DNA from: BOG-931 sp963761525
GTDB taxonomy: Bacteria > Pseudomonadota > Alphaproteobacteria > Rhizobiales > Xanthobacteraceae
Length of the DNA stretch: 64,000 nucleotides
NCBI GenBank assembly: GCA_963761525.1
Contig: CAVXHG010000007.1
Location: forward strand, 124,001-188,000
Direction of reading: 5' to 3'
Of this stretch, positions 54,589 through 63,498 are shown in pieces. Below the pieces are notes generated by a model that made no database searches, was not told the DNA's origin, and saw only the letters and a program-made list of their open reading frames with translations. Made by a program: the position numbers and the translations under genes. Position 1 is the stretch's first letter; every line of letters begins with the position of its first letter.

Positions 54589-55385
54589 TGACGGTTCCTA
54601 TCGCACTCACCATTGCCGGTTCAGATTCGGGCGGCGGTGCGGGCATCCAGGCCGATTTGAAGACTTTTGCCGCGCTTGGTGTTTACGGTGCATCCGTCGT
54701 CACGGCCGTTACGGCGCAGAATACGAGAGGTGTTGCCGGCATCCACGAAGTGCCGCCGGATTTTGTCGGCGCTCAAATGGACGCCGTATTCTCCGATCTC
54801 GACGTTGCGGCGGTGAAAATCGGCATGCTTGGTAATGCTGCGATCACCGCAGCCGTGATCGCAGGACTGGAGCGTCACAAGGCGCGTAACATCGTGCTTG
54901 ATCCGGTACTGGTGGCAAGCACGGGCGCCGATCTCCTGCGTGCCGACGCGATGGACGCGCTGAAGCGGCTTATTGGTTGCGCGAGTTTGGTCACGCCTAA
55001 TCTGTTTGAAGCCGCGGCGCTGCTCGATGTCACGCTCGCGCGTGACGAGAACGAGATGCAGGCTCAAGGTCTGGCGCTGCTCGCGCTCGGTGCCGGTGCG
55101 GTCGTAATCAAGGGCGGCCATGGCGGGGGTTCGGAGAGCGTGGATGTGCTGGTCGAGCCTGGCGGATGTTCGCGATTTGCTGCGCCGCGTCAGGCGACCA
55201 AGAATACGCACGGAACAGGATGTACCTTTGCTTCAGCGATCGCAGCCGGTCTCGCCAAAGGCCATCCGCTTGCGGAGGCGATGCGCCAGGCCAAGGCTTA
55301 CGTCAGCGCTGCTATCGCGGCCGCGGACCGACTGAAAGTTGGGTCCGGCCACGGCCCGCTTAATCACTTTCCTGACAGGTGTTAA
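54588..55385 (+). CDS. thiD: Bifunctional hydroxymethylpyrimidine kinase/phosphomethylpyrimidine kinase
   Basis: A 265-residue ThiD. It opens IALTIAGSDSGGGAGIQAD, with the substrate site, and has NTHGTGCTFASAIAAGLAKG near 205 as the catalytic anion-hole region. It phosphorylates hydroxymethylpyrimidine twice to the diphosphate used by ThiE. ATG 54588 overlaps the thiE stop; a GTG one codon upstream is in frame too. With thiM and thiE it forms a compact salvage operon, as de novo thiC and thiG genes are not here. Confidence 0.92.
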   Translation: MTVPIALTIAGSDSGGGAGIQADLKTFAALGVYGASVVTAVTAQNTRGVAGIHEVPPDFVGAQMDAVFSDLDVAAVKIGMLGNAAITAAVIAGLERHKARNIVLDPVLVASTGADLLRADAMDALKRLIGCASLVTPNLFEAAALLDVTLARDENEMQAQGLALLALGAGAVVIKGGHGGGSESVDVLVEPGGCSRFAAPRQATKNTHGTGCTFASAIAAGLAKGHPLAEAMRQAKAYVSAAIAAADRLKVGSGHGPLNHFPDRC

Positions 55386-55455
55386 CCGACCAGACTTTCG
55401 AGTTTCACAAAAAGCCGGTACCTATTTGCCTATTGAGTGGTGAGGAGAAGACGCA

Positions 55456-56244
55456 ATGCGGAAGTTAATGCTTGGAACGGCGGCGGTTATCGCATTCGCT
55501 GCCGTTGCCTCGGCGCAAACCTCACCGCCGCCAGCTCCGGCTGCTGCTGCGCCTCCTCCCGCTGCCGCTTCGCCCGCGCCAGTAGCAGCTCCTGCCGCGC
55601 CAACGTCGGTGAGCGACGCTACGCCGCATTTTGTCAACATCGTCGAGCTTGAAATCAGTCCGTCGTCGATGGCGAAGTTCATGCCTGATCTTGCCGACGA
55701 CGTTAAAGGGACGCTGGCTGAAGCGGGCGTTCGCGAAATCGACAGCAATGTCGGTCAGAAAGACCCCGACCACGTTTTTATTTTCGAGGTCTACAACAAT
55801 TCCGCCGTTTGGGACTCGCACCAAAAGACCACAACCTACGTAAAGTTCGTCGGTCTGACGATGATGATGATCAAGAATTATAATATCCGGCCGTTCTCGT
55901 CCCTGGCGATGAATTCGAGTGGTGCGCCGCCAACGAGTGGCCCGCTTTACGTCAATGTCGAGGAATTCGATCTGCCTTCCGGTCAGTACAATAACTTCGT
56001 GGTTGCGGCGAAGGTCGAGGCCAATGGAGCGGTGAATGATCCCGGGGTTCGCGAATTCAATGTCGCTACCTCGACTGGCGCCCCCAATCACGTCCTGTTT
56101 TTTGAAGTTTATGATAACGCTGCGGCGCACGATGCGGAAATGGCGACCGATCGTTACAAGACGTTTTTGTCGACGACAAAAAGCATGATCACGAAGAGCA
56201 CGGCGACGCTGTACTCGTCGGTATCGCTTAATACCAAGCCATAG
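55456..56244 (+). CDS. Secreted protein with two ABM-like (dimeric alpha-beta barrel) domains
   Basis: A 262-residue protein with a signal peptide (cut near ASAQ, residue 21), a Pro/Ala-rich linker of about 30 residues, and two similar 100-residue halves: VNIVELEISPSSMAKFMPD with DHVFIFEVYNN, and VNVEEFDLPSGQYNNFVVA with NHVLFFEVYDN. Each looks like the antibiotic-biosynthesis-monooxygenase fold, so the halves could pair within one chain. The substrate is unknown. GAGGAGAAG precedes the ATG. It is 70 bases after thiD on the same strand, with no functional link evident. Confidence 0.75.
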   Translation: MRKLMLGTAAVIAFAAVASAQTSPPPAPAAAAPPPAAASPAPVAAPAAPTSVSDATPHFVNIVELEISPSSMAKFMPDLADDVKGTLAEAGVREIDSNVGQKDPDHVFIFEVYNNSAVWDSHQKTTTYVKFVGLTMMMIKNYNIRPFSSLAMNSSGAPPTSGPLYVNVEEFDLPSGQYNNFVVAAKVEANGAVNDPGVREFNVATSTGAPNHVLFFEVYDNAAAHDAEMATDRYKTFLSTTKSMITKSTATLYSSVSLNTKP

Positions 56245-56319
56245 AGCATGATCCGGAAAAGCATGCCCTCGGACTTGATCCGAGGGTGGACTCCCGGTTT
56301 TTCCGAAAAGATCATGCTC
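56244..56319. repeat. Dispersed GAGCATGATC palindromic element
   Basis: GAGCATGATCCGGAAAAG at the left pairs with CTTTTCCGAAAAGATCATGCTC-like sequence at the right (ends GAGCATGATC / GATCATGCTC exact), around an inner hairpin CCCTCGG-ACTTGAT-CCGAGGG. It overlaps the preceding stop codon and lies before the convergent maiA gene. Elements with these ends are common in Bradyrhizobium-like genomes. Confidence 0.78.
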
Positions 56320-56336
56320 CATCAAGGTATCTGCAT

Positions 56337-56987
56337 TCAGGCCGCTGCCGGAGCTCCTGGCTGCTTCAGTGGGTGAGCGCGCGCGAAAGCATCGATCTGT
56401 GACAGCGCGGTTGCGATCCGCGTGAACGTTGGAAATTGCGCGGTGTCGACGTTGAAGAACTTGGCGCCGGCCGCCTGGCTTGCGACGCAGATATCGGCGA
56501 GCGTGATGGTGTCGCCGTGGCTGTAGAGGCCGGTAGCCTTGTCCTTCAGGTTAGCTTCGAGCCCGGTGAGCGCCGCAAGATGCCAATGCTGGCACCATTT
56601 GTTGCGCGTCGGCTCGTCGATCTTCAGCTCATGCTCCAGATATTCGCGCACCCGCGGCACGATCAGCGGATGGGAATCGCAGGCGACGATCTGTGCGAGG
56701 CCACGCACCCGTGCGCGGCCTTTGGGATCGCGCGGCAGCAACGGCGGGTTCGGGTGAGTCTCATCGAGATATTCGATGATCGCCAGCGATTCGAACAAAG
56801 CCGGTCCTTCGCCGTCGATAAGCGCGGGCAGCGCCATCATCGGATTGACGGCGTGATACGCCGCCTCGCGCTGCGCGCCCTTGATCAGGTTGACGTCGAC
56901 GATCTCGTCGGGTGCGATACCTTTGAGATTGAGCGCGATGCGAACGCGATAAGTCGCAAGCGAGCGCCAGAACGAAAACAGCTTCAT
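56337..56987 (-). CDS. maiA: Maleylacetoacetate isomerase / zeta-class glutathione transferase
   Basis: A 216-residue GST-fold protein with the zeta-class opening KLFSFWRSLATYRVRIALNL, containing the SxxS-type active-site region, then NPMMALPALIDGEG and LFESLAIIEYLDE. The enzyme isomerises maleylacetoacetate or maleylpyruvate to the fumaryl form using glutathione, in tyrosine or gentisate catabolism. AGGAGAG lies 5 bases before ATG 56987, excluding a longer frame. It follows the GlcG-like gene by 10 bases and is probably in its operon. Confidence 0.88.
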   Translation of the reverse strand: MKLFSFWRSLATYRVRIALNLKGIAPDEIVDVNLIKGAQREAAYHAVNPMMALPALIDGEGPALFESLAIIEYLDETHPNPPLLPRDPKGRARVRGLAQIVACDSHPLIVPRVREYLEHELKIDEPTRNKWCQHWHLAALTGLEANLKDKATGLYSHGDTITLADICVASQAAGAKFFNVDTAQFPTFTRIATALSQIDAFARAHPLKQPGAPAAA

Positions 56988-56997
56988 CGACACTCTC

Positions 56998-57432
56998 CTA
57001 ATCGGTGCCTGGATCGGCCTTGAGGCCAGCCGCTTCGATGCCGGCGATGGCGCACATCTCGTCCTTGTCCGACGTGTCGCCGGAAATGCCACAGGCGCCG
57101 ACGATGTTGCCGCCGGCATCCTTGATCAACACGCCGCCAGGATTGGTCACCATGCGCCCCTCGCTTGCAGCGGCCAGCATGGTGAAAAATTGCGGGGTTT
57201 TCGCCGCGCGGCTCGCCAGCGTGCGCGAGCCAAAGCCCATGCCGAGCGCGCCCCAGGCTTTGCCGTAAGCAATGTCGAAGCGCAGGATTCCCGACTTGTC
57301 TTCGCGTTTGAATGCGACGAGATGGCCGCCCGGGTCGAGCACCGCGACGGTTAGCGGGGCGAGTTTGTTGTCGCGGGCTTTCTTTAGCGCGACATCCAGG
57401 ATTGTTGACGCTTGCTCAAGTGTGACCGACAT
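56998..57432 (-). CDS. GlcG/HbpS family haem-binding-like protein
   Basis: A 144-residue protein of the GlcG/HbpS fold, with TLEQASTILDVALKKARDN, then LTVAVLDPGGHLVAFKRED and a C-terminal GACGISGDTSDKDEMCA. Members bind haem or cobalamin or accompany catabolic enzymes; the role is often unknown. It is upstream of maiA and translated first in the pair. No signal peptide, so cytoplasmic. Confidence 0.85.
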   Translation of the reverse strand: MSVTLEQASTILDVALKKARDNKLAPLTVAVLDPGGHLVAFKREDKSGILRFDIAYGKAWGALGMGFGSRTLASRAAKTPQFFTMLAAASEGRMVTNPGGVLIKDAGGNIVGACGISGDTSDKDEMCAIAGIEAAGLKADPGTD

Positions 57433-57603
57433 GCTTGCTCCAATGTTGCCCGATTAAAAAAACGATCCAGCGTGGCCTTCAATGCTTCGCGTGCAGACTA
57501 TGCGATCAGCGTGACGCGAGAAAGCCGCTTGCGCGCAAGCTGGCCGATGCCATAGCGTCGCGGCCCAATACAGTCATAACGAGGAAACGCAGGATACTAG
57601 AAT

Positions 57604-58512
57604 ATGGCTTCTGGAAAAAAGGGCGTCGTTGGTGTCATCGGTCTCGGCATCATGGGAGGTTCATTTGCGGCGAACCTCGTTGCGGCCGGCTGGCGCGTGG
57701 TCGGTTACGACATTGCGCCGGAACGGCGGCGAGCCATGGCCCGCGCCGGCGTCGAGATCGCCGCTGATGCCGCCGACGTTGCGCACAAGGCCAAGACCAT
57801 CATCACCAGTCTGCCCAGTCCGAAAGCGCTTGCTGCGACGGTTGCGACCATCGTCAAGGCCAAGGTGCCTCGCCGCGTCGTCGTCGAGGCGTCGACTTTC
57901 ACGATCGAGGACAAGTCTCGCGCGGAATCCGCGTTGCGCAAGGCCGGTCACGTGATGCTCGATTGCCCGATGAGCGGTACCGGCGCTCAGGCCAAGGTCA
58001 AGGATCTGGTGGTCTATGCTTCCGGCGGCTCCGCCGAGATCAAGAAACTCAAGCCGCTGTTCGCGGGCTTTACGCGCGCCGTGCACGACGTTGGTGAATT
58101 CGGCAACGGCAGCCGGATGAAGTACGTCGCCAATCTTCTTGTCGCCATCCACAACGTGGCGAGTGCCGAAGCCATGGTGCTCGGCATGAAGTCCGGTTTG
58201 CCGCCGCAGCTCATTTTCGATCTGATCAAAACCGGCGCGGGCAATTCCCGGGTCTTCGAGCTGCGTGCACCGATGATGGTCAAGAACAATTACGACCAAG
58301 CCACCATGAAGATGTCGGTCTGGCAAAAGGACATGGACGTGATCGGGGGCTTCGCCCGTGAAATCGGTGTGCCGACGCCGATGTTTGACGCCTCAAGCGG
58401 CATCTACACAAAAGCGCGTAAAAGCGGTCACGACGATCACGACACCGCGGCTGTTTGCGCCGTGCTTGAGAAAATGGCTGGCGTTAAACGCGGCAAATCA
58501 AAAGCCCGATGA
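57604..58512 (+). CDS. NAD(P)-dependent beta-hydroxyacid dehydrogenase
   Basis: A 302-residue member of the 3-hydroxyisobutyrate dehydrogenase family. The Rossmann motif is VIGLGIMGGSFAANL near 10, the substrate loop DCPMSGTGAQAK near 121, and the catalytic lysine lies in GNGSRMKYVANLL near 175. Substrates include 3-hydroxyisobutyrate, tartronate semialdehyde and related acids; sequence does not choose between them. The ATG is preceded by GGATACTAGAAT and an upstream GAGGAAA. It is read alone, 194 bases before the Liv operon. Confidence 0.86.
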   Translation: MASGKKGVVGVIGLGIMGGSFAANLVAAGWRVVGYDIAPERRRAMARAGVEIAADAADVAHKAKTIITSLPSPKALAATVATIVKAKVPRRVVVEASTFTIEDKSRAESALRKAGHVMLDCPMSGTGAQAKVKDLVVYASGGSAEIKKLKPLFAGFTRAVHDVGEFGNGSRMKYVANLLVAIHNVASAEAMVLGMKSGLPPQLIFDLIKTGAGNSRVFELRAPMMVKNNYDQATMKMSVWQKDMDVIGGFAREIGVPTPMFDASSGIYTKARKSGHDDHDTAAVCAVLEKMAGVKRGKSKAR

Positions 58513-58706
58513 CGGAACGGCCCCTGCAATCTCGGCGATCTATCCCGGCTCGTTGCCTGTAATTCCCGCAAAAATAGCGGGTCCGCGACAATACCCGCCT
58601 TTACAGGATGTGACAGTGTAAGCCAAAGTCCCGGTCGAATTCCGGCGCGGAGGGGCGTGCCGGTAAACGATTGCGCCGCAAAACAAGGCGCCGAGGGGAG
58701 GACACG

Positions 58707-59957
58707 ATGTCTCGTAAAGTCAGCCGCCGTACGGTTTTGGCCGGTACTGCCGCCGCAGCCGCGCTCACCCGGTTTCCGTCGCCCGCTATTGCGCAGGCGG
58801 AGCCGTTCAAGCTTGGCTTGCTTACTGTGAAGACCGGCCCGCTGGCGCAGGGCGGCATCCAGATGGAACAAGGCGTGCTGACGTTCCTGAAGGAACGCAA
58901 CTACACGATGGGCGGCCGCAAGGTCGATTTCATCTCTGCTGATACCGGCGGCAATCCGGCGGGCACCAAGACCAAAGCGCAGGAGCTTGTTGAGCGCGAC
59001 AAGGTCGATGTGATCCTCGGGCCGCTCGCTGCCTTCGAGCTCTATGCCATCAGCGACTACGTCAAAGAGCAGAAAATGCCGACGCTCAGTCTCGCGGCGG
59101 CGGACAATCTCACCCAGCGCCAGCCAAATCCGTTCCTGCTGCGCGCGTCAGCGACTTCGTCGCAGGCGATGCATCCGATGGGGCACTATGCGGCGACCGA
59201 GTTGAAGCTCAAGCGCATTGCCTGCATCTCCGAGGACTTCGCCTTCGGTTATGAGCAGATGGGCGGGTTTCAAGCCGCCTTCCAGAAGGACGGCGGCTGC
59301 GTCGTCAGCAAGCTGTGGCCGCCGCTGGTGACGCCGGATTACACGCCCTACATCGCGCAACTCGCCGACTGCGATGGCGTTTGCCAGGGATTTGCCGGTT
59401 CAAATCCGATTCGTTTCATGAAGCAATATTCCTCCGCTGGCCTGAAATATCCCGTGGTGACCGGGGAAACCGGCGGCGATGACGCGTTGCTTAAGAGCTA
59501 TGGCGAAGAGGCACTCGGCCTGGTCAGTTGCTGCCCCTATACGCTCGACCTGCCGATCGATGCCAATCAGCGGTTCGTCGATGCCATGTTGAAGAATTAC
59601 GATACCGTGCCGGGTCAATACGCGGCGTTGCTCTACGTTAATTGTCAGGTTGTCGATGCCGCGCTCAAGACGCTCAATGGCGATGCCAGCGACAAGGAAA
59701 AGCTGATGACCGCTTTGCGCGGCGTGAGCCTGACCGAAACACCGCGCGGTCCGCTTAAGTTCGATCACTTCGGCAACGTGGTCGGCACTTTCTATATCCG
59801 GCGCATCGGCACCGAGGGAGCCAAATACGGGCTCAAGCTCTGGAACAAGACCATCAAGACTTACGAGAACGTCAGTCAGTTCTGGACCTGGCCCGAACAG
59901 GAATTCCTCGCGCATCCGGTTTATTCACGCGATTATCCGCCGGTGACCAAATGCTGA
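58707..59957 (+). CDS. Branched-chain amino acid-type ABC solute-binding protein
   Basis: A 416-residue Leu/Ile/Val-type binding protein with a Tat-like signal (MSRKVSRRTVLAGTAAAAAL, cut near IAQA at 33). The mature part starts FKLGLLTVKTGPLAQGG, the usual type-I periplasmic fold. GGGGAGG lies 7 bases before ATG 58707, which rules out a start 12 codons upstream. The ligand could be an amino acid, aromatic acid or amide, as relatives vary. It heads the operon with two permeases and two ATPases. Confidence 0.92.
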   Translation: MSRKVSRRTVLAGTAAAAALTRFPSPAIAQAEPFKLGLLTVKTGPLAQGGIQMEQGVLTFLKERNYTMGGRKVDFISADTGGNPAGTKTKAQELVERDKVDVILGPLAAFELYAISDYVKEQKMPTLSLAAADNLTQRQPNPFLLRASATSSQAMHPMGHYAATELKLKRIACISEDFAFGYEQMGGFQAAFQKDGGCVVSKLWPPLVTPDYTPYIAQLADCDGVCQGFAGSNPIRFMKQYSSAGLKYPVVTGETGGDDALLKSYGEEALGLVSCCPYTLDLPIDANQRFVDAMLKNYDTVPGQYAALLYVNCQVVDAALKTLNGDASDKEKLMTALRGVSLTETPRGPLKFDHFGNVVGTFYIRRIGTEGAKYGLKLWNKTIKTYENVSQFWTWPEQEFLAHPVYSRDYPPVTKC

Positions 59958-60026
59958 GCTAACAAGCAGCATGCGCTCGCGGAGCGTCTGCAACACCTTC
60001 GTCCGGGAAGTGCAGGGACGCCGCCT

Positions 60027-60899
60027 ATGACCTTCTGGGTTCTGCTGACCGTCAATAGCGTGACGTTCGGCGGCCTGTTGTTCCTGCTGTCCGCCGGGTT
60101 TTCCCTGATCTTTGGGCTGATGCGTATTCCGAATTTGACGCATGGCTCGATGTTCATGCTCGGCGCCTATCTCGGCACGACGTTCTTTTCCGGCGCTCTC
60201 GGCTTCACGGTCAATTTCTGGGTTGGAGCCATCCTCGCCGGGCTCGAAGTTGCGGTTCTGGGCGCGCTGATGGAGCGGCTGCTGCTGCGCCGCCTTGCCG
60301 GCCAGCAACTGGCGCAGGTGCTGGTTACGCTTGGCGTTTCTTTCATGGTCGCCGACCTCTGTCTGATGGGGTGGGGTGGCGACCCGATTTCGGTTGCGAC
60401 GCCCGCGGGCTTCGGCGGCTTCGTGCGGGTCGGCGCCGCGGCGGCGCCGCTCTATCGCCTCGCCATTATCGTCATCGCAGTGATCTTCGCCGTTGCGCTG
60501 TGGCTCATGCTGGAGCGCACCCGGCTCGGCGCCATGATCCGTGCCGGGGTGGATGATCCGCAAATGGCGCGCGTGGTCGGTATCCGCGTCTCGCAGCTTT
60601 TCACTGTCGTGTTCGGACTGGGTGCGGCGCTGGCCGGTTTCGCCGGCGTGATCGGCAGTCCGATCCTTTCGGTCTATCCAGGGCTCGATCAAGACATGCT
60701 GCCGCTGGCGCTGGTCGTCGTGATTTTGGGCGGGACCGGAAGCTTGCTCGGTTCATTCGTCGGCAGCATTATCGTCGGCTTCATCTATAATTTTGGCCAG
60801 GCCCTGTTGCCGGAACTCGCCTATTTCATCTTGTTCCTGCCGATGGTGCTGGTGCTGGCGTTGCGGCCGCAGGGATTGTTCGGGGGGCAGGTACTGTGA
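60027..60899 (+). CDS. livH: Branched-chain amino acid-type ABC permease, LivH type
   Basis: A 290-residue permease with about eight spans. GFSLIFGLMRIPNLTHGSMFMLGAY near 25 and the cytoplasmic loop RAGVDDPQMARVVGIRV near 175, which meets the ATPase, are typical. AGGGACG lies upstream of the ATG. Its last bases overlap the start of livM (GTGA), so translation is coupled. Confidence 0.92.
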   Translation: MTFWVLLTVNSVTFGGLLFLLSAGFSLIFGLMRIPNLTHGSMFMLGAYLGTTFFSGALGFTVNFWVGAILAGLEVAVLGALMERLLLRRLAGQQLAQVLVTLGVSFMVADLCLMGWGGDPISVATPAGFGGFVRVGAAAAPLYRLAIIVIAVIFAVALWLMLERTRLGAMIRAGVDDPQMARVVGIRVSQLFTVVFGLGAALAGFAGVIGSPILSVYPGLDQDMLPLALVVVILGGTGSLLGSFVGSIIVGFIYNFGQALLPELAYFILFLPMVLVLALRPQGLFGGQVL

Positions 60900-61873
60900 T
60901 CGGCCGCAACCTCGCCATCGCCGCTGCGGTTATTGCGCTCGTCGCGGTGCCTTATGCGATCCAGGAACCGTATTACGTCAACGTTGCGAGCCAGATCCTG
61001 CTCTACGCGATCTTCGCGCTCGGGCTGAACATACTGGTGGGTTACGCCGGCCTGGTTTCACTCGGCCATGCCGGGCTGTTCGGTGTGGCGAGTTACGCCG
61101 TTGCGTCGTTGCTTGCGGCCGGCTTCGGGCACACGTTCGCGATCGCGGCCGCGCTTGTGATCGGTCTCACCTTCACTGCGGGCTTTGCGGCACTGGCGCT
61201 GCGGGCGACCGGCATCAGCTTCATCATGATCACGCTCGCGCTCGGCGAGATTCTGTGGGGCCTGGCGTATCGCTGGATCAGCGTGACCAATGGTGACAAC
61301 GGCATCAATGTATCGGGCCGCCCAAAGCCGTTTGGTATCGCCCTGACATCGGCGAACGCGTTTTACGATGCGACGCTTGTCATTTTTCTTGTCGCGGTGG
61401 CGGGAGTGGCGATCTTCATCCATTCGCCATTCGGCGCGACGCTCTGCGGCACGCGCGACCAGCCGCGGCGGATGAATGCGCTCGGCTACCATGTCTGGAT
61501 GATCCGTTTTGGCGCTTTCATGTTTTCAGGGTTGCTGACTTCGGTCGCAGGTATCCTGTTCACCTACTACAACGAGTTCATCAGCCCACAGACGCTTGCG
61601 CTGCCAGCTTCGGCGGAAGCGTTGCTGATGGTGATCTCGGGCGGTGCCGGAACGTTGCTCGGACCGATCGTTGGCGCGGCGCTCGTGGTGATTATTAAAA
61701 ACGTCGTCAGTGCCTATGTGGTGCGCTGGAATTTCATGCTCGGCGCGATCTTCGTTGCCATCGTGATTTTTATGCCCGAAGGCCTGGTGCCGGGCGCAGC
61801 GCGCCTGTTCCGGTCGGCGATGCGGATGATGAGCCGCAGCAAGCCGGCACCGGTCGTGGAACGGACATCATGA
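60896..61873 (+). CDS. livM: Branched-chain amino acid-type ABC permease, LivM type
   Basis: A 325-residue permease with about ten spans. LNILVGYAGLVSLGHAGLFGV near 43 is the LivM signature and the coupling loop is GTRDQPRRMNALGYHVW near 185. It starts at a GTG overlapping the livH stop and ends overlapping the livG start (ATGA). It is slightly shorter than some family members but complete. Confidence 0.92.
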   Translation: MIGRNLAIAAAVIALVAVPYAIQEPYYVNVASQILLYAIFALGLNILVGYAGLVSLGHAGLFGVASYAVASLLAAGFGHTFAIAAALVIGLTFTAGFAALALRATGISFIMITLALGEILWGLAYRWISVTNGDNGINVSGRPKPFGIALTSANAFYDATLVIFLVAVAGVAIFIHSPFGATLCGTRDQPRRMNALGYHVWMIRFGAFMFSGLLTSVAGILFTYYNEFISPQTLALPASAEALLMVISGGAGTLLGPIVGAALVVIIKNVVSAYVVRWNFMLGAIFVAIVIFMPEGLVPGAARLFRSAMRMMSRSKPAPVVERTS

Positions 61874-62607
61874 CTGCGCTCGCCGTACGGAATTTGAGCA
61901 AATCGTTTGGCGGTCTGCGCGTGACCGCCAGTCTCAACCTTGCTGTCGAGCCGGGCGAGCGCCGGTTGATCATCGGGCCGAACGGCGCTGGCAAAACGAC
62001 GCTTTTCAACCTCATTACCGGCGAGCTGCGGCCCGACTCCGGTTCGATCCAGTTGTTCGGTCAGGACGTCACAAGAATCGCGAGCCGAAAGCGCGCCCAT
62101 CTCGGCATGGCGCGCACCTACCAGATCATCACCCTGTTTCCGCGCGATACCATCCTGCGCAACGCGATGCTGGCGCTGCTCGGGCTTTCCCCGATGCGCT
62201 GGAATGCGTGGCGGCCGCTGCATCGTCAGCAAGACTTGCTGGAGCGAGCCCGCACGGCACTCCGACGAGTTGGTCTTGATCGCATCGCCGATCGGCCGCT
62301 TGCGGAAACATCCTACGGCGAGAAGCGCCGGGTCGAAATTGCGATGGCGCTGGCGCAAAATCCGAAGGTGCTGTTGCTGGATGAGCCGTTTGCCGGCCTG
62401 TCGATCGACGAGCGCCGCGACGTGAGCCGGCTTCTCGCGGCGATACCGCGCGATGTCACGATCGTGATGATCGAGCACGACATGGATACCGCTCTCGACC
62501 TCGCCGACCGCATTTCGTTGCTGCATTTCGGCGAAGTGATTGTCGAGGGCACCCGCGCCGAGGTCGTCGCCAATCCGCGAACGCGCGAGGTCTATCTTGG
62601 CGAATAG
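61870..62607 (+). CDS. livG: Branched-chain amino acid-type ABC ATPase, LivG type
   Basis: A 245-residue ATPase. Walker A is GPNGAGKTT near 36, the signature region SYGEKRRVEIAMAL near 150 and Walker B LLLDEPFAGLS after it. It powers the LivHM permease with LivF. The start overlaps livM by four bases, and livF begins 11 bases before its stop. Confidence 0.93.
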   Translation: MTALAVRNLSKSFGGLRVTASLNLAVEPGERRLIIGPNGAGKTTLFNLITGELRPDSGSIQLFGQDVTRIASRKRAHLGMARTYQIITLFPRDTILRNAMLALLGLSPMRWNAWRPLHRQQDLLERARTALRRVGLDRIADRPLAETSYGEKRRVEIAMALAQNPKVLLLDEPFAGLSIDERRDVSRLLAAIPRDVTIVMIEHDMDTALDLADRISLLHFGEVIVEGTRAEVVANPRTREVYLGE

Positions 62608-63319
62608 CGCGCTTAGTCTCACGGGCATCGACGCCTACTATGGCGATAGCCATGTGCTGCAGCAGGTTTCCTTTGCGCTCGGCGAGGGCCGTCTGCTTGG
62701 GCTGCTGGGACGCAACGGCGCCGGCAAATCGACCTGCATGAATGTCAGCGTCGGATTATTGTCGCCGCGCGCCGGCAATGTCGAAGTATTCGGCACGCCG
62801 GTAACCCGGCTGCCGCCGGAAATGATCGCGGCGCGCGGCGTCGCTCTGGTGCCGCAGGGGCGGCGTATCTTTAAGAGCCTGACGGTTCGCGAAAATCTGA
62901 TGGTCGCCGCGCGGACCAAACATGCCGGCCGCCGCCATGCGCCGTGGACGATACAGACCGTGTTCGCCATGTTCCCGCGGCTTGCCGAGCGGCACGGTCA
63001 GATTGCGGGTTACCTTTCCGGCGGCGAACAGCAAATGCTCGCGATAGGCCGGGCGCTGATGTCCAATCCGCGCGTACTGTTGATGGATGAACCGTCGGAA
63101 GGGCTGGCGCCGCAGATCGTCGCCGAGGTGATGACGACAATCCGGAAGCTGAAAGAAGGTGGACTTTCCATCGTGTTGGTCGAGCAAAGCCCGAAATTGG
63201 CGATCGACATTGCCGACGATGTCGTGATTCTCAACAGTGGTCGGGTTGCCGTCGTTTCGACAGCCGCGGAGCTGAAGCAGAGCGGCGTCGATCTGCGTCA
63301 GCATCTCGGCATTTTTTAA
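62597..63319 (+). CDS. livF: Branched-chain amino acid-type ABC ATPase, LivF type
   Basis: A 240-residue ATPase. Walker A is GRNGAGKST near 37, the signature is YLSGGEQQMLAIGRAL near 138, and Walker B reads LLMDEPSEGLAP. The TTG at 62597 is chosen as start because it gives the normal LivF N-terminus (SLTGIDAYYGDSHVL) and overlaps livG; an upstream in-frame ATG adds unconserved residues. Last gene of the operon that starts at 58707. Confidence 0.9.
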   Translation: MANSALSLTGIDAYYGDSHVLQQVSFALGEGRLLGLLGRNGAGKSTCMNVSVGLLSPRAGNVEVFGTPVTRLPPEMIAARGVALVPQGRRIFKSLTVRENLMVAARTKHAGRRHAPWTIQTVFAMFPRLAERHGQIAGYLSGGEQQMLAIGRALMSNPRVLLMDEPSEGLAPQIVAEVMTTIRKLKEGGLSIVLVEQSPKLAIDIADDVVILNSGRVAVVSTAAELKQSGVDLRQHLGIF

Positions 63320-63498
63320 TTCATAGCTTACTGAAGCTTCGTCGAGGTGTTTTATCCAGACGCCACAATGCGGCGGCAACAATATTGCCGGCCCTTCGCA
63401 TGACGCAATTATTTGTGCTGTCGGCTCGATTTTCGGGATGCGGCAACGTACCATTGCGCCGAGAGCGATTTAAAAGAGCGATTTCAGAGGGGCAGTAC

